NCBI GenBank assembly: GCA_036747335.1
Contig: DAIOCL010000096.1
Span: 1 to 9,821, forward strand
Length of the DNA: 9,821 nucleotides
Reading direction: 5' to 3'
From: UBA4660 sp002405435
GTDB lineage: Bacteria > Bacteroidota > Bacteroidia > Flavobacteriales_D > Sanyastnellaceae
Part shown: in pieces, positions 1 to 8,959 of the stretch
Layout: the number at the start of each line of letters is the position of its first letter
How positions within the stretch are numbered: the stretch's first letter is position 1
Made by a program: the position numbers and the translations under genes
The notes under the pieces: model-generated
What the model was told of the DNA's origin: nothing
Seen by the model: the letters and a program-made list of their open reading frames with translations, nothing else
The model's database searches: none

Positions 1-15
1 TTTTTGAATTTCTTG

Positions 16-46
16 AAAACAGGCGCTGGCCCGCCCGGGTGGCGGG
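16..46 (-). terminator. Candidate weak terminator after the WYL regulator gene
   Basis: Read on the minus strand, just after the stop codon of the WYL gene, there is a perfect 6-bp GC stem (CCCGCC / GGCGGG, loop ACCCG; plus-strand 30-46). A short TTTT run (16-19) follows about 10 nt later. The hairpin is clear. The distance to the T run is longer than in a classical intrinsic terminator, so the call is tentative. The rest of positions 1-47 shows nothing else. Confidence 0.35.
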
Positions 47-47
47 A

Positions 48-1070
48 TCAGGCCCTGTAGGCCCCCAGGGCCTCCAGCAGCGCCGCACGCACCTGATGCT
101 TCAGCACAGAAGGCGCGAGCACCCTAAGCTGATGACCATAGCTGAGAATAAAACTGAGCAGTTCGGGGGTGATAAGCACGTGCAGGGAAAGCTCAATCTG
201 CTTTTCATCCTGCTTCACCAGTTGCTGAGAGGGGTGCACCGGCTGGGTAAGGAGAAACTTTCCCACTACGGGATCGCAGGCCAGCCGTACCACATAAGGT
301 TTTTCTTTCTTCTCCGTAATGCCAATGCTGTGCTTGAAAAATAGGTCGGGATCAAATTCCTGCCAAACCGTAAACTTCTTTTCTCCGGTGGTGATGGATT
401 CTATGCGTTCAACGCCGAAGGTCCTGATCTTTTCAACCTCCGGATCAAAGGCCACAAGGTACCATCGGTTGTGGTACTCCTTCAGCAGGTAAGGATGCAG
501 CAGATAGTGTTTAACCCCGTCGTCGGTAAACTTGCGGTAGGCCACCCGGGTTGACTTTCGCTTTCTGATGGCCTCAAGCAGTGGACCGAGAAACTCATTA
601 CCCGCGCTGACGGTCGACTTTTCAAACTGAACATATTTCTCCAACGCCTGGTCGTCGGGACGGGCTGAAATGTTGACGCGGTTGATAATTTTTGCAATGG
701 CGCTCTCGTAATGGCGGAAGACCGGCACATTCCTGAACTGGTCAAGCGTCGCCGCGGCAAACCTGATGGCCTCCAGCTCTTCTTCAGCAAGGCTGAGGTT
801 GCTGATGGTATAGCCTGCTTCAGTATAACAGTAACCGTTGTGTGCCCGGTCGAAAAAAATGGGTGCATGGTAGCCGAGCTCACTTTCGTTTTTCATGGCC
901 CAGATGTCCTTGTCAATGGTACTGAGCGACACCTTCCCGGCACCGCTGCCATAGAGCGCTTCTTCACACGCATCGCGGAGGTCTTCACGGGAAGGAAAAG
1001 GCTTCCCGGGGTTATTGAGGCACCGGTCAATGATGCGGTAGCGAAGCAGGGCGTATTTATTGGCGGGCAT
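48..1070 (-). CDS. WYL-domain transcriptional regulator
   Basis: The 340-residue protein has the usual order of WYL regulators (YafY/PafC-like). A winged helix-turn-helix comes first (about residues 5-65), followed by a linker of helices (90-135). The WYL domain (about 160-230) contains the signature RWYLVAF at 202-208 and the downstream FGVERIESI strand. A C-terminal WCX-type extension lies at about 245-335. WYL proteins bind DNA and are thought to sense nucleic-acid ligands or small molecules through the WYL fold; the ligand here cannot be told. The start ATG follows an AGGTGA sequence by 3 nt, one of the few Shine-Dalgarno-like sites in the window. The gene lies 88 bp downstream of metK on the same strand, with a terminator-like hairpin between them, so co-transcription may be partial. 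Whether it regulates methionine genes is unknown. The family call is firm; the role is open. Confidence 0.9.
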   Translation of the reverse strand: MPANKYALLRYRIIDRCLNNPGKPFPSREDLRDACEEALYGSGAGKVSLSTIDKDIWAMKNESELGYHAPIFFDRAHNGYCYTEAGYTISNLSLAEEELEAIRFAAATLDQFRNVPVFRHYESAIAKIINRVNISARPDDQALEKYVQFEKSTVSAGNEFLGPLLEAIRKRKSTRVAYRKFTDDGVKHYLLHPYLLKEYHNRWYLVAFDPEVEKIRTFGVERIESITTGEKKFTVWQEFDPDLFFKHSIGITEKKEKPYVVRLACDPVVGKFLLTQPVHPSQQLVKQDEKQIELSLHVLITPELLSFILSYGHQLRVLAPSVLKHQVRAALLEALGAYRA

Positions 1071-1074
1071 GGCT

Positions 1075-1083
1075 CACCTGGTG
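1075..1083. repeat. Small palindrome overlapping the ribosome-binding region of the WYL gene
   Basis: CACC-T-GGTG is a 4+1+4 inverted repeat placed 4 bp upstream of the WYL gene start. It overlaps the AGGTGA ribosome-binding sequence. It could be an autoregulatory operator, but arms this short occur often by chance. Confidence 0.15.
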
Positions 1084-1120
1084 CAGGGTATATAGGGCCA
1101 GCGGCTGTTGCCGGCAGGCC

Positions 1121-1147
1121 GAAAATCAGCAAGCGCCGGCGCTGCTG
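1121..1147 (-). terminator. Candidate intrinsic terminator after metK
   Basis: On the minus strand, 11 nt past the metK stop codon, the sequence forms a stem CAGCAGCG / CGC(T)TGCTG. It has 8 pairs, one bulged T and a CCGG loop (plus-strand 1127-1147). GATTTTC follows directly, giving a short T4 run. The stem is strong but the T tract is short, so termination may be incomplete and allow read-through into the WYL gene. Confidence 0.45.
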
Positions 1148-1158
1148 CCGGACTCCGG

Positions 1159-2418
1159 TCAGAGACCAAAACTCTTCTTAACGGCAGCGATGGCATTCAA
1201 CTCTTCCCACGGGAAAAGTTTAACCTTCATTTTCTTCTCGTCCTTTTTCCCCTTGTTGAATACCTTCTCCACCACCTTGCATTCGCGGCCCATGTGGCCG
1301 TAAGACGCTGTTTCGGAGTAAATGGGCGTGCGCAGCGAAAAACGCTTCTCGATAAAGTACGGACGCAGGTCAAATTCGGGCATTTTCTGCAAACGGCGGG
1401 CAATTTCGCCATCAGATAATTTCACCTTTGCGGTTCCATAGGTATTGACATACAAGCCTACAGGCTGCGCTACACCAATCGCGTAGGCTACCTGCACCAG
1501 CACTTCATCGCATACCCCGGCAGCCACCAGGTGCTTGGCAATGTGCCGGGTGGCATAGGCTGCACTGCGGTCAACCTTTGAAGGGTCTTTACCCGAAAAA
1601 GCGCCGCCGCCGTGGGCACCCTTACCACCGTAAGTGTCAACGATGATTTTGCGCCCGGTAAGGCCGGTATCCCCGTGGGGACCACCGATGACAAATTTGC
1701 CTGTGGGATTGACGTGGTATTTGATTTTGTCGTTGAACAACACCTGCACGCGTTTCGGCAGTTTCTTGAGAATGCGCGGAATCAGAATGCTGACAACATC
1801 CTCACGGATTTTTTTCAGCATGGCCGCATCTTTCGCGAAATCATCGTGCTGTGTGCTGATGACAATGGCGTCGATACGCACAGGGCGGTTATCATCATCG
1901 TACTCAATGGTTACCTGGCTTTTCGCATCAGGACGCAGGTAGGTCATTACCTTCTTTTCCCTGCGGATTACCGCCAGTTCACGCAAGAGCAGGTGCGCCA
2001 GTTCGAGCGGCAACGGCATGTAGTTGTCGGTCTCCCTGGAGGCGTAGCCAAACATCATTCCCTGGTCACCGGCCCCCTGGTCCTCGGGGCGCTTGCGCTC
2101 CACGCCCTGGTTGATGTCCGGAGACTGCTCGTGAATGGCAGACAGGATGCCGCAGCTGTTTGCCTCAAACATGTACTCGCTGCGGGTGTAGCCAATCTTC
2201 CTGATCACCTCGCGCGCAATTTCCTGCACATCGAGGTAGGCCTGTGATTTCACTTCACCGGCAAGTACCACCTGACCGGTAGTGACGAGGGTCTCGCACG
2301 CTACCTTTGACTGGGCATCATAGGCCAGAAAATGGTCAATCAGTGCATCGGAGATCTGGTCAGCCACCTTATCGGGGTGGCCTTCAGAAACGGATTCGGA
2401 CGTAAAGAGGTATGGCAT
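1159..2418 (-). CDS. metK: S-adenosylmethionine synthetase (methionine adenosyltransferase)
   Basis: MetK makes SAM, phosphate and pyrophosphate from methionine and ATP in the cytoplasm. The 419-residue protein matches the family end to end. The N-terminus reads LFTSESVSEGHPDK, with the ATP-binding GHPDK motif at about residues 13-17. GDQGMMFGYA and the phosphate-loop-like GGAFSGKDPSKVDRSAAY region follow, and GPHGDTGLTGRK lies in the central domain. It is longer than the roughly 384-residue E. coli enzyme, partly through a lysine-rich insert near the C-terminus (KGKKDEKKMKVK), which I believe is common in Bacteroidota. The ATG is fixed by alignment to the canonical start. It is preceded by an A-rich stretch with no Shine-Dalgarno site, as is typical for the phylum. 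It is divergent from the riboswitch-metH-metF operon, whose product methionine is its substrate. No riboswitch precedes metK, so SAM would not feed back on it by that route. Confidence 0.98.
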   Translation of the reverse strand: MPYLFTSESVSEGHPDKVADQISDALIDHFLAYDAQSKVACETLVTTGQVVLAGEVKSQAYLDVQEIAREVIRKIGYTRSEYMFEANSCGILSAIHEQSPDINQGVERKRPEDQGAGDQGMMFGYASRETDNYMPLPLELAHLLLRELAVIRREKKVMTYLRPDAKSQVTIEYDDDNRPVRIDAIVISTQHDDFAKDAAMLKKIREDVVSILIPRILKKLPKRVQVLFNDKIKYHVNPTGKFVIGGPHGDTGLTGRKIIVDTYGGKGAHGGGAFSGKDPSKVDRSAAYATRHIAKHLVAAGVCDEVLVQVAYAIGVAQPVGLYVNTYGTAKVKLSDGEIARRLQKMPEFDLRPYFIEKRFSLRTPIYSETASYGHMGRECKVVEKVFNKGKKDEKKMKVKLFPWEELNAIAAVKKSFGL

Positions 2419-2439
2419 GTAGCATTTTTTTTAAGTCGT

Positions 2440-2470
2440 CAAAAGTAGAAAACCGGCGGGTGTTGGTAAA
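2440..2470 (-). promoter_or_regulatory. Candidate metK promoter (Bacteroidota type)
   Basis: On the minus strand TACTTTTG (plus 2440-2447) fits the Bacteroidota -7 consensus TAnnTTTG exactly. TTTA (plus 2467-2470), a 3-of-4 match to the -33 TTTG box, lies 19 bp upstream. It leaves a leader of roughly 15-20 nt before the metK ATG, too short for a riboswitch. Identified by pattern only. Confidence 0.45.
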
Positions 2471-2475
2471 TCGAA

Positions 2476-2508
2476 TTTGTTCACACCCCTGAGCCTTGCC
2501 TAAATTCG
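2476..2508 (+). promoter_or_regulatory. Candidate promoter of the riboswitch-metH-metF operon (Bacteroidota type)
   Basis: TTTG (2476-2479) is followed after 21 bp by TAAATTCG (2501-2508), one mismatch from TAnnTTTG. Transcription would then begin a few bases downstream, almost exactly where the 5' strand of riboswitch helix P1 starts (2512). That agreement supports the call. The -33 box lies only 5 bp from the -33 box of the divergent metK promoter candidate. Confidence 0.5.
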
Positions 2509-2511
2509 CCA

Positions 2512-2622
2512 CGCTTTATCAAGAAGGACGGAGGGATTAGGCCCTGAGATGTCCTGGCAACCCGGTTAAAGGCGGGTGCCAATTCCTACCCGGGCCATAC
2601 ATATTCCGGGTAAGATGAGGCG
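2512..2622 (+). ncRNA. SAM-I (S-box) riboswitch aptamer
   Basis: All helices of the SAM-I family can be traced. P1 is 9 pairs (2512-2520 with 2614-2622), ending in the conserved GATGAG strand. P2a is GGAC/GTCC (2526-2529 with 2551-2554), with GA-rich kink-turn sequence between P2a and P2b. P2b is AGGG/CCCT (2532-2535 with 2542-2545). P3 is ACCCG/CGGGT (2560-2564 with 2573-2577). P4 is CCCGG/CCGGG (2589-2593 with 2606-2610). The conserved CAAGA, GGCAACC and GTGCCAATTCC segments are present. The pseudoknot is visible as TAGG in the P2 loop (2538-2541) pairing with CCTA (2585-2588). The canonical pair is CUGG/CCAG, so the pairing is kept by compensatory change. Binding of SAM stabilises P1. It precedes split metH and metF, so high SAM should lower methionine synthesis. 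Confidence 0.95.
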
Positions 2623-2694
2623 GCGGTTACTTCAGGTAATCGCTACAGTTCCTCAGGAGTTTCATGGTACGGCACACACGGCGGTAATCCCGCC
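2623..2694 (+). promoter_or_regulatory. Putative expression platform of the SAM riboswitch
   Basis: Right after P1 is an 8-pair hairpin, GCGGTTAC / GTAATCGC (2623-2630 with 2636-2643, one G-U pair). A second hairpin, GGCGG / CCGCC with loop TAATC (2680-2684 with 2690-2694), ends 15 nt before the metH start codon. GGTAATC occurs twice (2635-2641 and 2683-2689), so GGTTAC (2625-2630) could pair with either copy. TGAGG of P1 (2616-2620) could also pair with CCTCA (2651-2655). No run of T follows either hairpin, so a classical intrinsic terminator is not visible. Control of translation initiation is the simpler guess. The structures are hand-drawn, not folded by program. Confidence 0.4.
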
Positions 2695-2709
2695 CAACAA
2701 CACCTGTGC

Positions 2710-3747
2710 ATGGACACACAAGAGCGAATTGAAGCCCTGGCCCGCGAGCGGATACTGATTCTCGACGGGGCGATGGGTACGATGATACAGCGACACCCGC
2801 TGGAAGAACGTGATTTCAGAGGCACCCGTTTCGCGAGCCACAGCCGCGACCTCAAAGGCAACAACGACCTGTTGTGCCTCACCAGACCTGATATCATAGA
2901 AGACATTCACCTGCAATACCTCGAGGCCGGGGCCGACATCATTGAAACCAACACCTTTAATGCACAGCGCATTTCGCAGGCCGACTACGCCCTGGAAGAC
3001 ATTGCCCACGAACTGAATGTGGCCGCCGTGCACTGTGCGCGTCATGCAGTGGAAAAATACCTGCAGCAGCATCCAGGAGCGGTTAGGCCCTTTGTGGCCG
3101 GAGCCATCGGGCCAACCAACCGCACGGCGTCGCTCTCGCCGGATGTCAACGATCCGGGATTCCGGGCAGTCAACTTTGATGAACTGACCCTTGCCTATGG
3201 TGAGCAGATACGTGGACTGCTCGACGGCGGCGCCGACGTGCTGCTGATTGAAACAGTCTTTGACACCCTCAATGCGAAGGCCGCCCTCTATGCCGCTATG
3301 GAAATAATGGAAGAACGAAACCAGCAGGTTCCGCTGATGGTGAGCGGCACCATCACCGATGCCAGCGGACGCACGCTGAGCGGTCAGACCGCTGAAGCCT
3401 TTCTGATTTCCATGTCGCATGCACCACTGCTAAGCATTGGATTCAATTGTGCACTCGGCGCCGAACAACTTATTCACTACGTAGAAATTCTGAGCGAACA
3501 TGCCAACTGCCTCGTAAGCGCCTACCCCAATGCGGGCCTGCCCAATGCGATGGGGCATTACGACCAGTCACCCGAAGTAATGGCAGCGCTGGTGCGCGAC
3601 TACTGCGAACGGGGGATAGTCAATGTGCTAGGGGGGTGCTGCGGTACCACACCCGACCATATCAGGGCCATCGCAGCGACCGCGCGTCACTTTGCCCCCA
3701 GACCCCTGCCGGCCTCTGCCCTGGCTTCATCATCCAAACGCTTCTAA
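2710..3747 (+). CDS. metH: Homocysteine S-methyltransferase component of split cobalamin-dependent methionine synthase (MetH N-terminal part)
   Basis: This 345-residue protein is the zinc-binding homocysteine-activating barrel of MetH as a separate polypeptide. In the cytoplasm it would take a methyl group from methylcobalamin on the partner protein and give it to homocysteine, making methionine. It begins with the family motif LILDGAMGTMIQ (about 16-27). The three zinc-ligand cysteines are present: C247 in FNCALG, and C310 and C311 in GGCCGTTPDH, at the same numbers as in E. coli MetH. The protein stops in the linker after the barrel. The next gene starts 11 nt later and supplies the other domains, so the two products should act together. 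The gene is first in the operon under the SAM-I riboswitch. No good Shine-Dalgarno site precedes the ATG. It could be taken for a stand-alone betaine- or MMUM-type methyltransferase, but the neighbours argue for MetH. Confidence 0.93.
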   Translation: MDTQERIEALARERILILDGAMGTMIQRHPLEERDFRGTRFASHSRDLKGNNDLLCLTRPDIIEDIHLQYLEAGADIIETNTFNAQRISQADYALEDIAHELNVAAVHCARHAVEKYLQQHPGAVRPFVAGAIGPTNRTASLSPDVNDPGFRAVNFDELTLAYGEQIRGLLDGGADVLLIETVFDTLNAKAALYAAMEIMEERNQQVPLMVSGTITDASGRTLSGQTAEAFLISMSHAPLLSIGFNCALGAEQLIHYVEILSEHANCLVSAYPNAGLPNAMGHYDQSPEVMAALVRDYCERGIVNVLGGCCGTTPDHIRAIAATARHFAPRPLPASALASSSKRF

Positions 3748-3758
3748 AGACCACTGAC

Positions 3759-6455
<2,697 letters not shown>

Positions 6456-6463
6456 ATAATACT

Positions 6464-7417
6464 ATGAAGGTTACTGAACACATTAAGCAAGCAAAGTCAA
6501 CGCTATTCTCCATCGAACTCTTGCCGCCGCTTAAGGGACAAAACATCAACTCCATTTTTGAAACCATGGACCAACTGATGGAGTTTTCTCCCGCCTTTGT
6601 CGATGTTACATACCACAGGGAAGAATACGTATTCCGGAACGCCGGAAACGGCCTTCTCGAGAAACATGTGGTGCGTAAGCGTCCGGGGACCGTGGGCATT
6701 TGCGCCGCGCTGTCGAACCGGTATAAAATTGACACCGTGCCTCACATCATCTGCGGCGGATTCAGCCGGCAGGATACCGAGGACGCCCTGATTGACCTCA
6801 ATTTTGTTGGCGTGGACAATGTGCTGGTGCTGCGCGGTGATCCTATAAAAAGCGAAGGCCGTTTTGTACCTGATCCTGACGGACATGCCTATGCCGTAGA
6901 CCTGGTTAGCCAGGTGCTGGCCATGAACGAAGGTAAATACCTGGATCCTGACCTGAAGGACACCACGCAAACAGGTTTTTGCATCGGTGTGGCCGGCTAC
7001 CCGGAAAAGCATTTTGAGGCACCCAACCGCCAGAGCGATATCCGCAACCTGAAAGCCAAAATTGACGCGGGAGCCGAATACATCGTCACACAGATGTTTT
7101 ATGACAACAAGGCCTATTTCCGTTTTGTGGAAGAGTGCAGGGCGGCTGGAATCAATGTACCGATTATACCGGGACTAAAACCATTGGCGAGCAAGGCACA
7201 ACTCAATGTAATTCCCCATCACTTTCACATCAACCTGCCTGACGAACTGGTACAACTCGTTGACCGCGCCGCATCCGATGAAGAGGTGCGCCGCATCGGC
7301 ATTGATTGGTGCATCCGCCAGTCGAAGGAACTGATGGCCGCCGGTGTGCCCGTGCTTCACTATTACACCATGGGCAAAGCAAAAAGCACACAGGCCATTG
7401 CCCGGGCTGTATTTTAA
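6464..7417 (+). CDS. metF: 5,10-methylenetetrahydrofolate reductase
   Basis: MetF reduces methylenetetrahydrofolate to 5-methyltetrahydrofolate, using FAD and NAD(P)H, and so supplies the methyl donor for the two MetH proteins upstream. At 317 residues it has normal bacterial length. Family motifs appear in order. SIELLPP contains E18, the equivalent of the catalytic Glu of the usual FEFFPP. VDVTYH, DNVLVLRGDP with D126 (FAD-site Asp), IGVAGYPEKH, AGAEYIVTQMFYDN and PIIPGLKPL follow. An in-frame ATG at 6428 lies inside metH. The ATG at 6464 fits the family N-terminus (MKVTEHI) and sits 8 nt after the metH stop, so I use it. The junction is AT-rich, with a 6+1+6 palindrome (6448-6460) over the metH stop codon. 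No Shine-Dalgarno site is seen. The gene is last in the riboswitch operon and should share its SAM control. Confidence 0.97.
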   Translation: MKVTEHIKQAKSTLFSIELLPPLKGQNINSIFETMDQLMEFSPAFVDVTYHREEYVFRNAGNGLLEKHVVRKRPGTVGICAALSNRYKIDTVPHIICGGFSRQDTEDALIDLNFVGVDNVLVLRGDPIKSEGRFVPDPDGHAYAVDLVSQVLAMNEGKYLDPDLKDTTQTGFCIGVAGYPEKHFEAPNRQSDIRNLKAKIDAGAEYIVTQMFYDNKAYFRFVEECRAAGINVPIIPGLKPLASKAQLNVIPHHFHINLPDELVQLVDRAASDEEVRRIGIDWCIRQSKELMAAGVPVLHYYTMGKAKSTQAIARAVF

Positions 7418-7665
7418 GCGCCCTGCCGACTAAAAGTTCATCAGCCGCTGCACAGCAAGTGCGCATATACCCTTGCTGGCGGTACCTACGTGCTGAGACA
7501 CCTTGCACAAGCCGGCTACACCCGGCGTTCGCCCGGGTTGCGGTTCAGGACTATTAAGCCCACGCCGGCGCATCTATCGGCAACACGCAGAAACTTTGCT
7601 GTGCGTGCGTCATCGCACGAAGGCCTTCCTGGTGGGGTCGTTTCCTTTTCCATAAGCCGGAGAAA

Positions 7666-7744
7666 GCCGAAAGCCATCATCTTGCCTTACGCGGGCCTGT
7701 GCCCGGGTACTCCGCTGAGCACGCACTTTCGGCCTGCTTTTTTT
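7666..7744 (+). terminator. Terminator-like structure downstream of metF
   Basis: GCCGAAAG (7666-7673) pairs with CTTTCGGC (7726-7733) in a perfect 8-bp helix. It encloses the small hairpin CGGGC-CTGT-GCCCG (7692-7705). Four bases later comes a run of seven T (7738-7744). This two-part shape is not a textbook terminator because the enclosed loop is long, but it is the only strong stem plus T run after metF. It would end the operon about 320 nt past the metF stop codon. Confidence 0.4.
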
Positions 7745-7777
7745 CGCCTCAGGCATGCATAAACCCCGCATCTTTGC

Positions 7778-7785
7778 TATGTTTG
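7778..7785 (+). promoter_or_regulatory. Candidate -7 promoter box for the small GIY-YIG gene
   Basis: TATGTTTG is an exact match to the Bacteroidota -7 consensus TAnnTTTG and lies 7 bp before the ATG of the small GIY-YIG gene. No TTTG box is found at the expected 19-21 bp upstream. The transcript would have only a few untranslated bases. Pattern match only. Confidence 0.3.
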
Positions 7786-7792
7786 AATTCGC

Positions 7793-8062
7793 ATGCGTAA
7801 GACAACAGAAGAAGAAGGACAACAAGTGGTGTATGTCATTTACAGTGAATCACACCAGCGCCAGCACATCGGCATTACCGAGGACGCCGATGAAATACTC
7901 GACATGCACAATGCCGGGCGGGTTATTTCCACTGCCCCGTTTAAGCCCTGGCGCCTCCTGCACACGGAAGAGGCCCCGACCCGACCCGCTGCAAAAAAAC
8001 GCGAAAACTTCCTGAAAAGTTCGGCCGGAAGGGCCTGGATTCTCCGGACATACCGGGTCTGA
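7793..8062 (+). CDS. Small GIY-YIG-like protein with degenerate active site
   Basis: The 89-residue protein aligns by eye with single-domain GIY-YIG endonuclease-like proteins (URI/YhbQ type). It shows the opening strand VVYVIYSES (12-20), QHIGIT (24-29), the helix ending in MHNAG (38-42), then KPWRLLHTEE (51-60) and KKRENFLKS (68-76). In active members the second motif has Tyr (YIG) and the next helix carries an Arg ten residues on. Here these are H25 and I35. The first-motif Tyr (Y14) and the metal-binding Glu (E71) remain. Loss of two of four key residues suggests a DNA-binding or otherwise non-cutting protein, or a gene in decay, though the frame is intact and of full length. It stands alone, with its own -7-like box, and ends 3 bp from the convergent gene. 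Family call fairly sure; function unknown. Confidence 0.75.
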   Translation: MRKTTEEEGQQVVYVIYSESHQRQHIGITEDADEILDMHNAGRVISTAPFKPWRLLHTEEAPTRPAAKKRENFLKSSAGRAWILRTYRV

Positions 8063-8065
8063 TTC

Positions 8066-8959
8066 TCAGATGGTAAAAGTGAGCTGAAGCCACTTATTCC
8101 ATACCCGTTCGCGGTATGACAGCAAGATCACATTGTCGTTCTGCATGCCTACACTGATATCGAAAGTGTACTTATCCTTCAGAAAAAACTCGTATCCCAC
8201 TGCGGCATAACCGCCCAGCCCCACATCGGTTCTTGTCTGCATCTGCAGGATCTGGTTAGGGTTGGCCGCGCCCAGAAACAACTGGTAACTCCGGTCAGCC
8301 AAAAAGATTTCATTGCTGCGCATGGTGGTAAACAGGGCAGCCGGTCCGAGTTGGAGATACCAGTTGGCGAATTCCCCGGATTCAATACCCATTCTGTAGC
8401 CGAGGTTCATGCTGACCCTGTCTTCCCTGCCGATAATCTGAAAGAGCCGAACGTCATTCTGCTGGTTCTCCGGCAGCGGTCCGCCCAGAAAAATGAGCGA
8501 AAACTGGTCAACGGCCTTGAGGGCTGAAAAGTTAGAATTGAAAACGATGCCGTTGTACCGGTTAAACCTGTAGACGATATTCACCCCCACCGCCAGGCCG
8601 GGATTGTAGCGCATCATCATCGGGTAAGAATCGTTGGGCACGCTAATGCCGAGGATCTGGTAATAGTTGGTGATGTCTTGCCAATCGCGGAGAAAGAAGT
8701 CTGGGCTGAGCCGCTCTTCGATGGTATAACAGCGCACATCGTTGGGGTCGTTGAGTGCATCAACGCCGCAAAGTCCGTTGTAAAAACCGCCGGTTTTTTT
8801 GGAAGCGAAATAACCGCCGAAATTGAGTCCTATGCTCCAGCCCCGCCAGGGATCTTCCTCTTCCTCTTCTTCCAGGAGCAATTCCTCGTCATCCTGCGCA
8901 GCCACCGGTGACCAGAGCACTGCCAACAGCAGTAGAATCAGCCAACATTCTTTTTTCAT
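8066..8959 (-). CDS. Exported protein, probable outer-membrane beta-barrel, function unknown
   Basis: The 297-residue protein begins with a clear signal peptide: MKKE, a hydrophobic core (6-17), then SPVAAQ, with cleavage likely after A20 or A21. A very acidic run (23-36, mostly Glu with three Leu) follows. From about residue 38 the chain is rich in aromatic residues and Gly in alternating patterns typical of outer-membrane beta strands. Examples are WSIGLNFGGYF, GLAVGVNIVYRF, VSMNLGYRMGI, VGLGGYAAVGYEFF and FDISVGM, with a last strand WLQLTFTI at the very C-terminus. There are two Cys in the mature part (about C64 and C77), perhaps a disulfide in an extracellular loop. I recognise no specific family. 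A porin-like or type IX secretion-associated barrel is possible but not shown. The ATG is supported by the signal peptide. No neighbour hints at its job. Confidence 0.75.
   Translation of the reverse strand: MKKECWLILLLLAVLWSPVAAQDDEELLLEEEEEEDPWRGWSIGLNFGGYFASKKTGGFYNGLCGVDALNDPNDVRCYTIEERLSPDFFLRDWQDITNYYQILGISVPNDSYPMMMRYNPGLAVGVNIVYRFNRYNGIVFNSNFSALKAVDQFSLIFLGGPLPENQQNDVRLFQIIGREDRVSMNLGYRMGIESGEFANWYLQLGPAALFTTMRSNEIFLADRSYQLFLGAANPNQILQMQTRTDVGLGGYAAVGYEFFLKDKYTFDISVGMQNDNVILLSYRERVWNKWLQLTFTI

Larger units (their letters stand above)
7418..7792. other. 375-bp gene-free stretch rich in inverted repeats
   Basis: No reading frame here resembles a known protein; open frames exist on both strands but overlap one another and look like by-products of composition. 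Visible structures on the plus strand include CCGC plus CAGCAAG pairing with CTTGCTG plus GCGG (7445-7482, 11 pairs with a 4-nt bulge). Others are ACCCGG/CCGGGT (7520-7538), GTGCG-TCAT-CGCAC (7605-7618), the 10-nt palindrome GAAGGCCTTC (7619-7628) and CGGGC-CTGT-GCCCG (7692-7705). It ends in a terminator-like T run. It may be a long structured 3' untranslated region of metF, an unannotated small RNA, or a copy of a dispersed intergenic repeat. I cannot choose between these from one copy. Confidence 0.4.

Noticed and set aside
1612..2247. Long plus-strand open frame (211 codons) opposite metK
   Set aside because: It is wholly antisense to the highly conserved metK gene and has no recognisable domain; it follows from metK codon composition.
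3628..3642. Run of six G as a possible -1 frameshift site that would fuse the two MetH parts
   Set aside because: A shift here would skip the codons for zinc ligands C310 and C311 and give a nonfunctional barrel. Two separate genes explain the sequence better.
3447..3758. Upstream extension of the second MetH gene overlapping the first by 300 bp
   Set aside because: The extension lies in another frame within the conserved homocysteine barrel, including the zinc-ligand codons, and its translation resembles no MetH linker. The GTG at 3759 fits the family N-terminus.
7490..7825. Open frames on both strands in the metF-GIY-YIG gap (90 and 71 codons)
   Set aside because: They overlap each other antisense, show no recognisable motif, are rich in Arg, Ser and Pro as expected for GC-rich noncoding DNA, and one runs into the start of the GIY-YIG gene.
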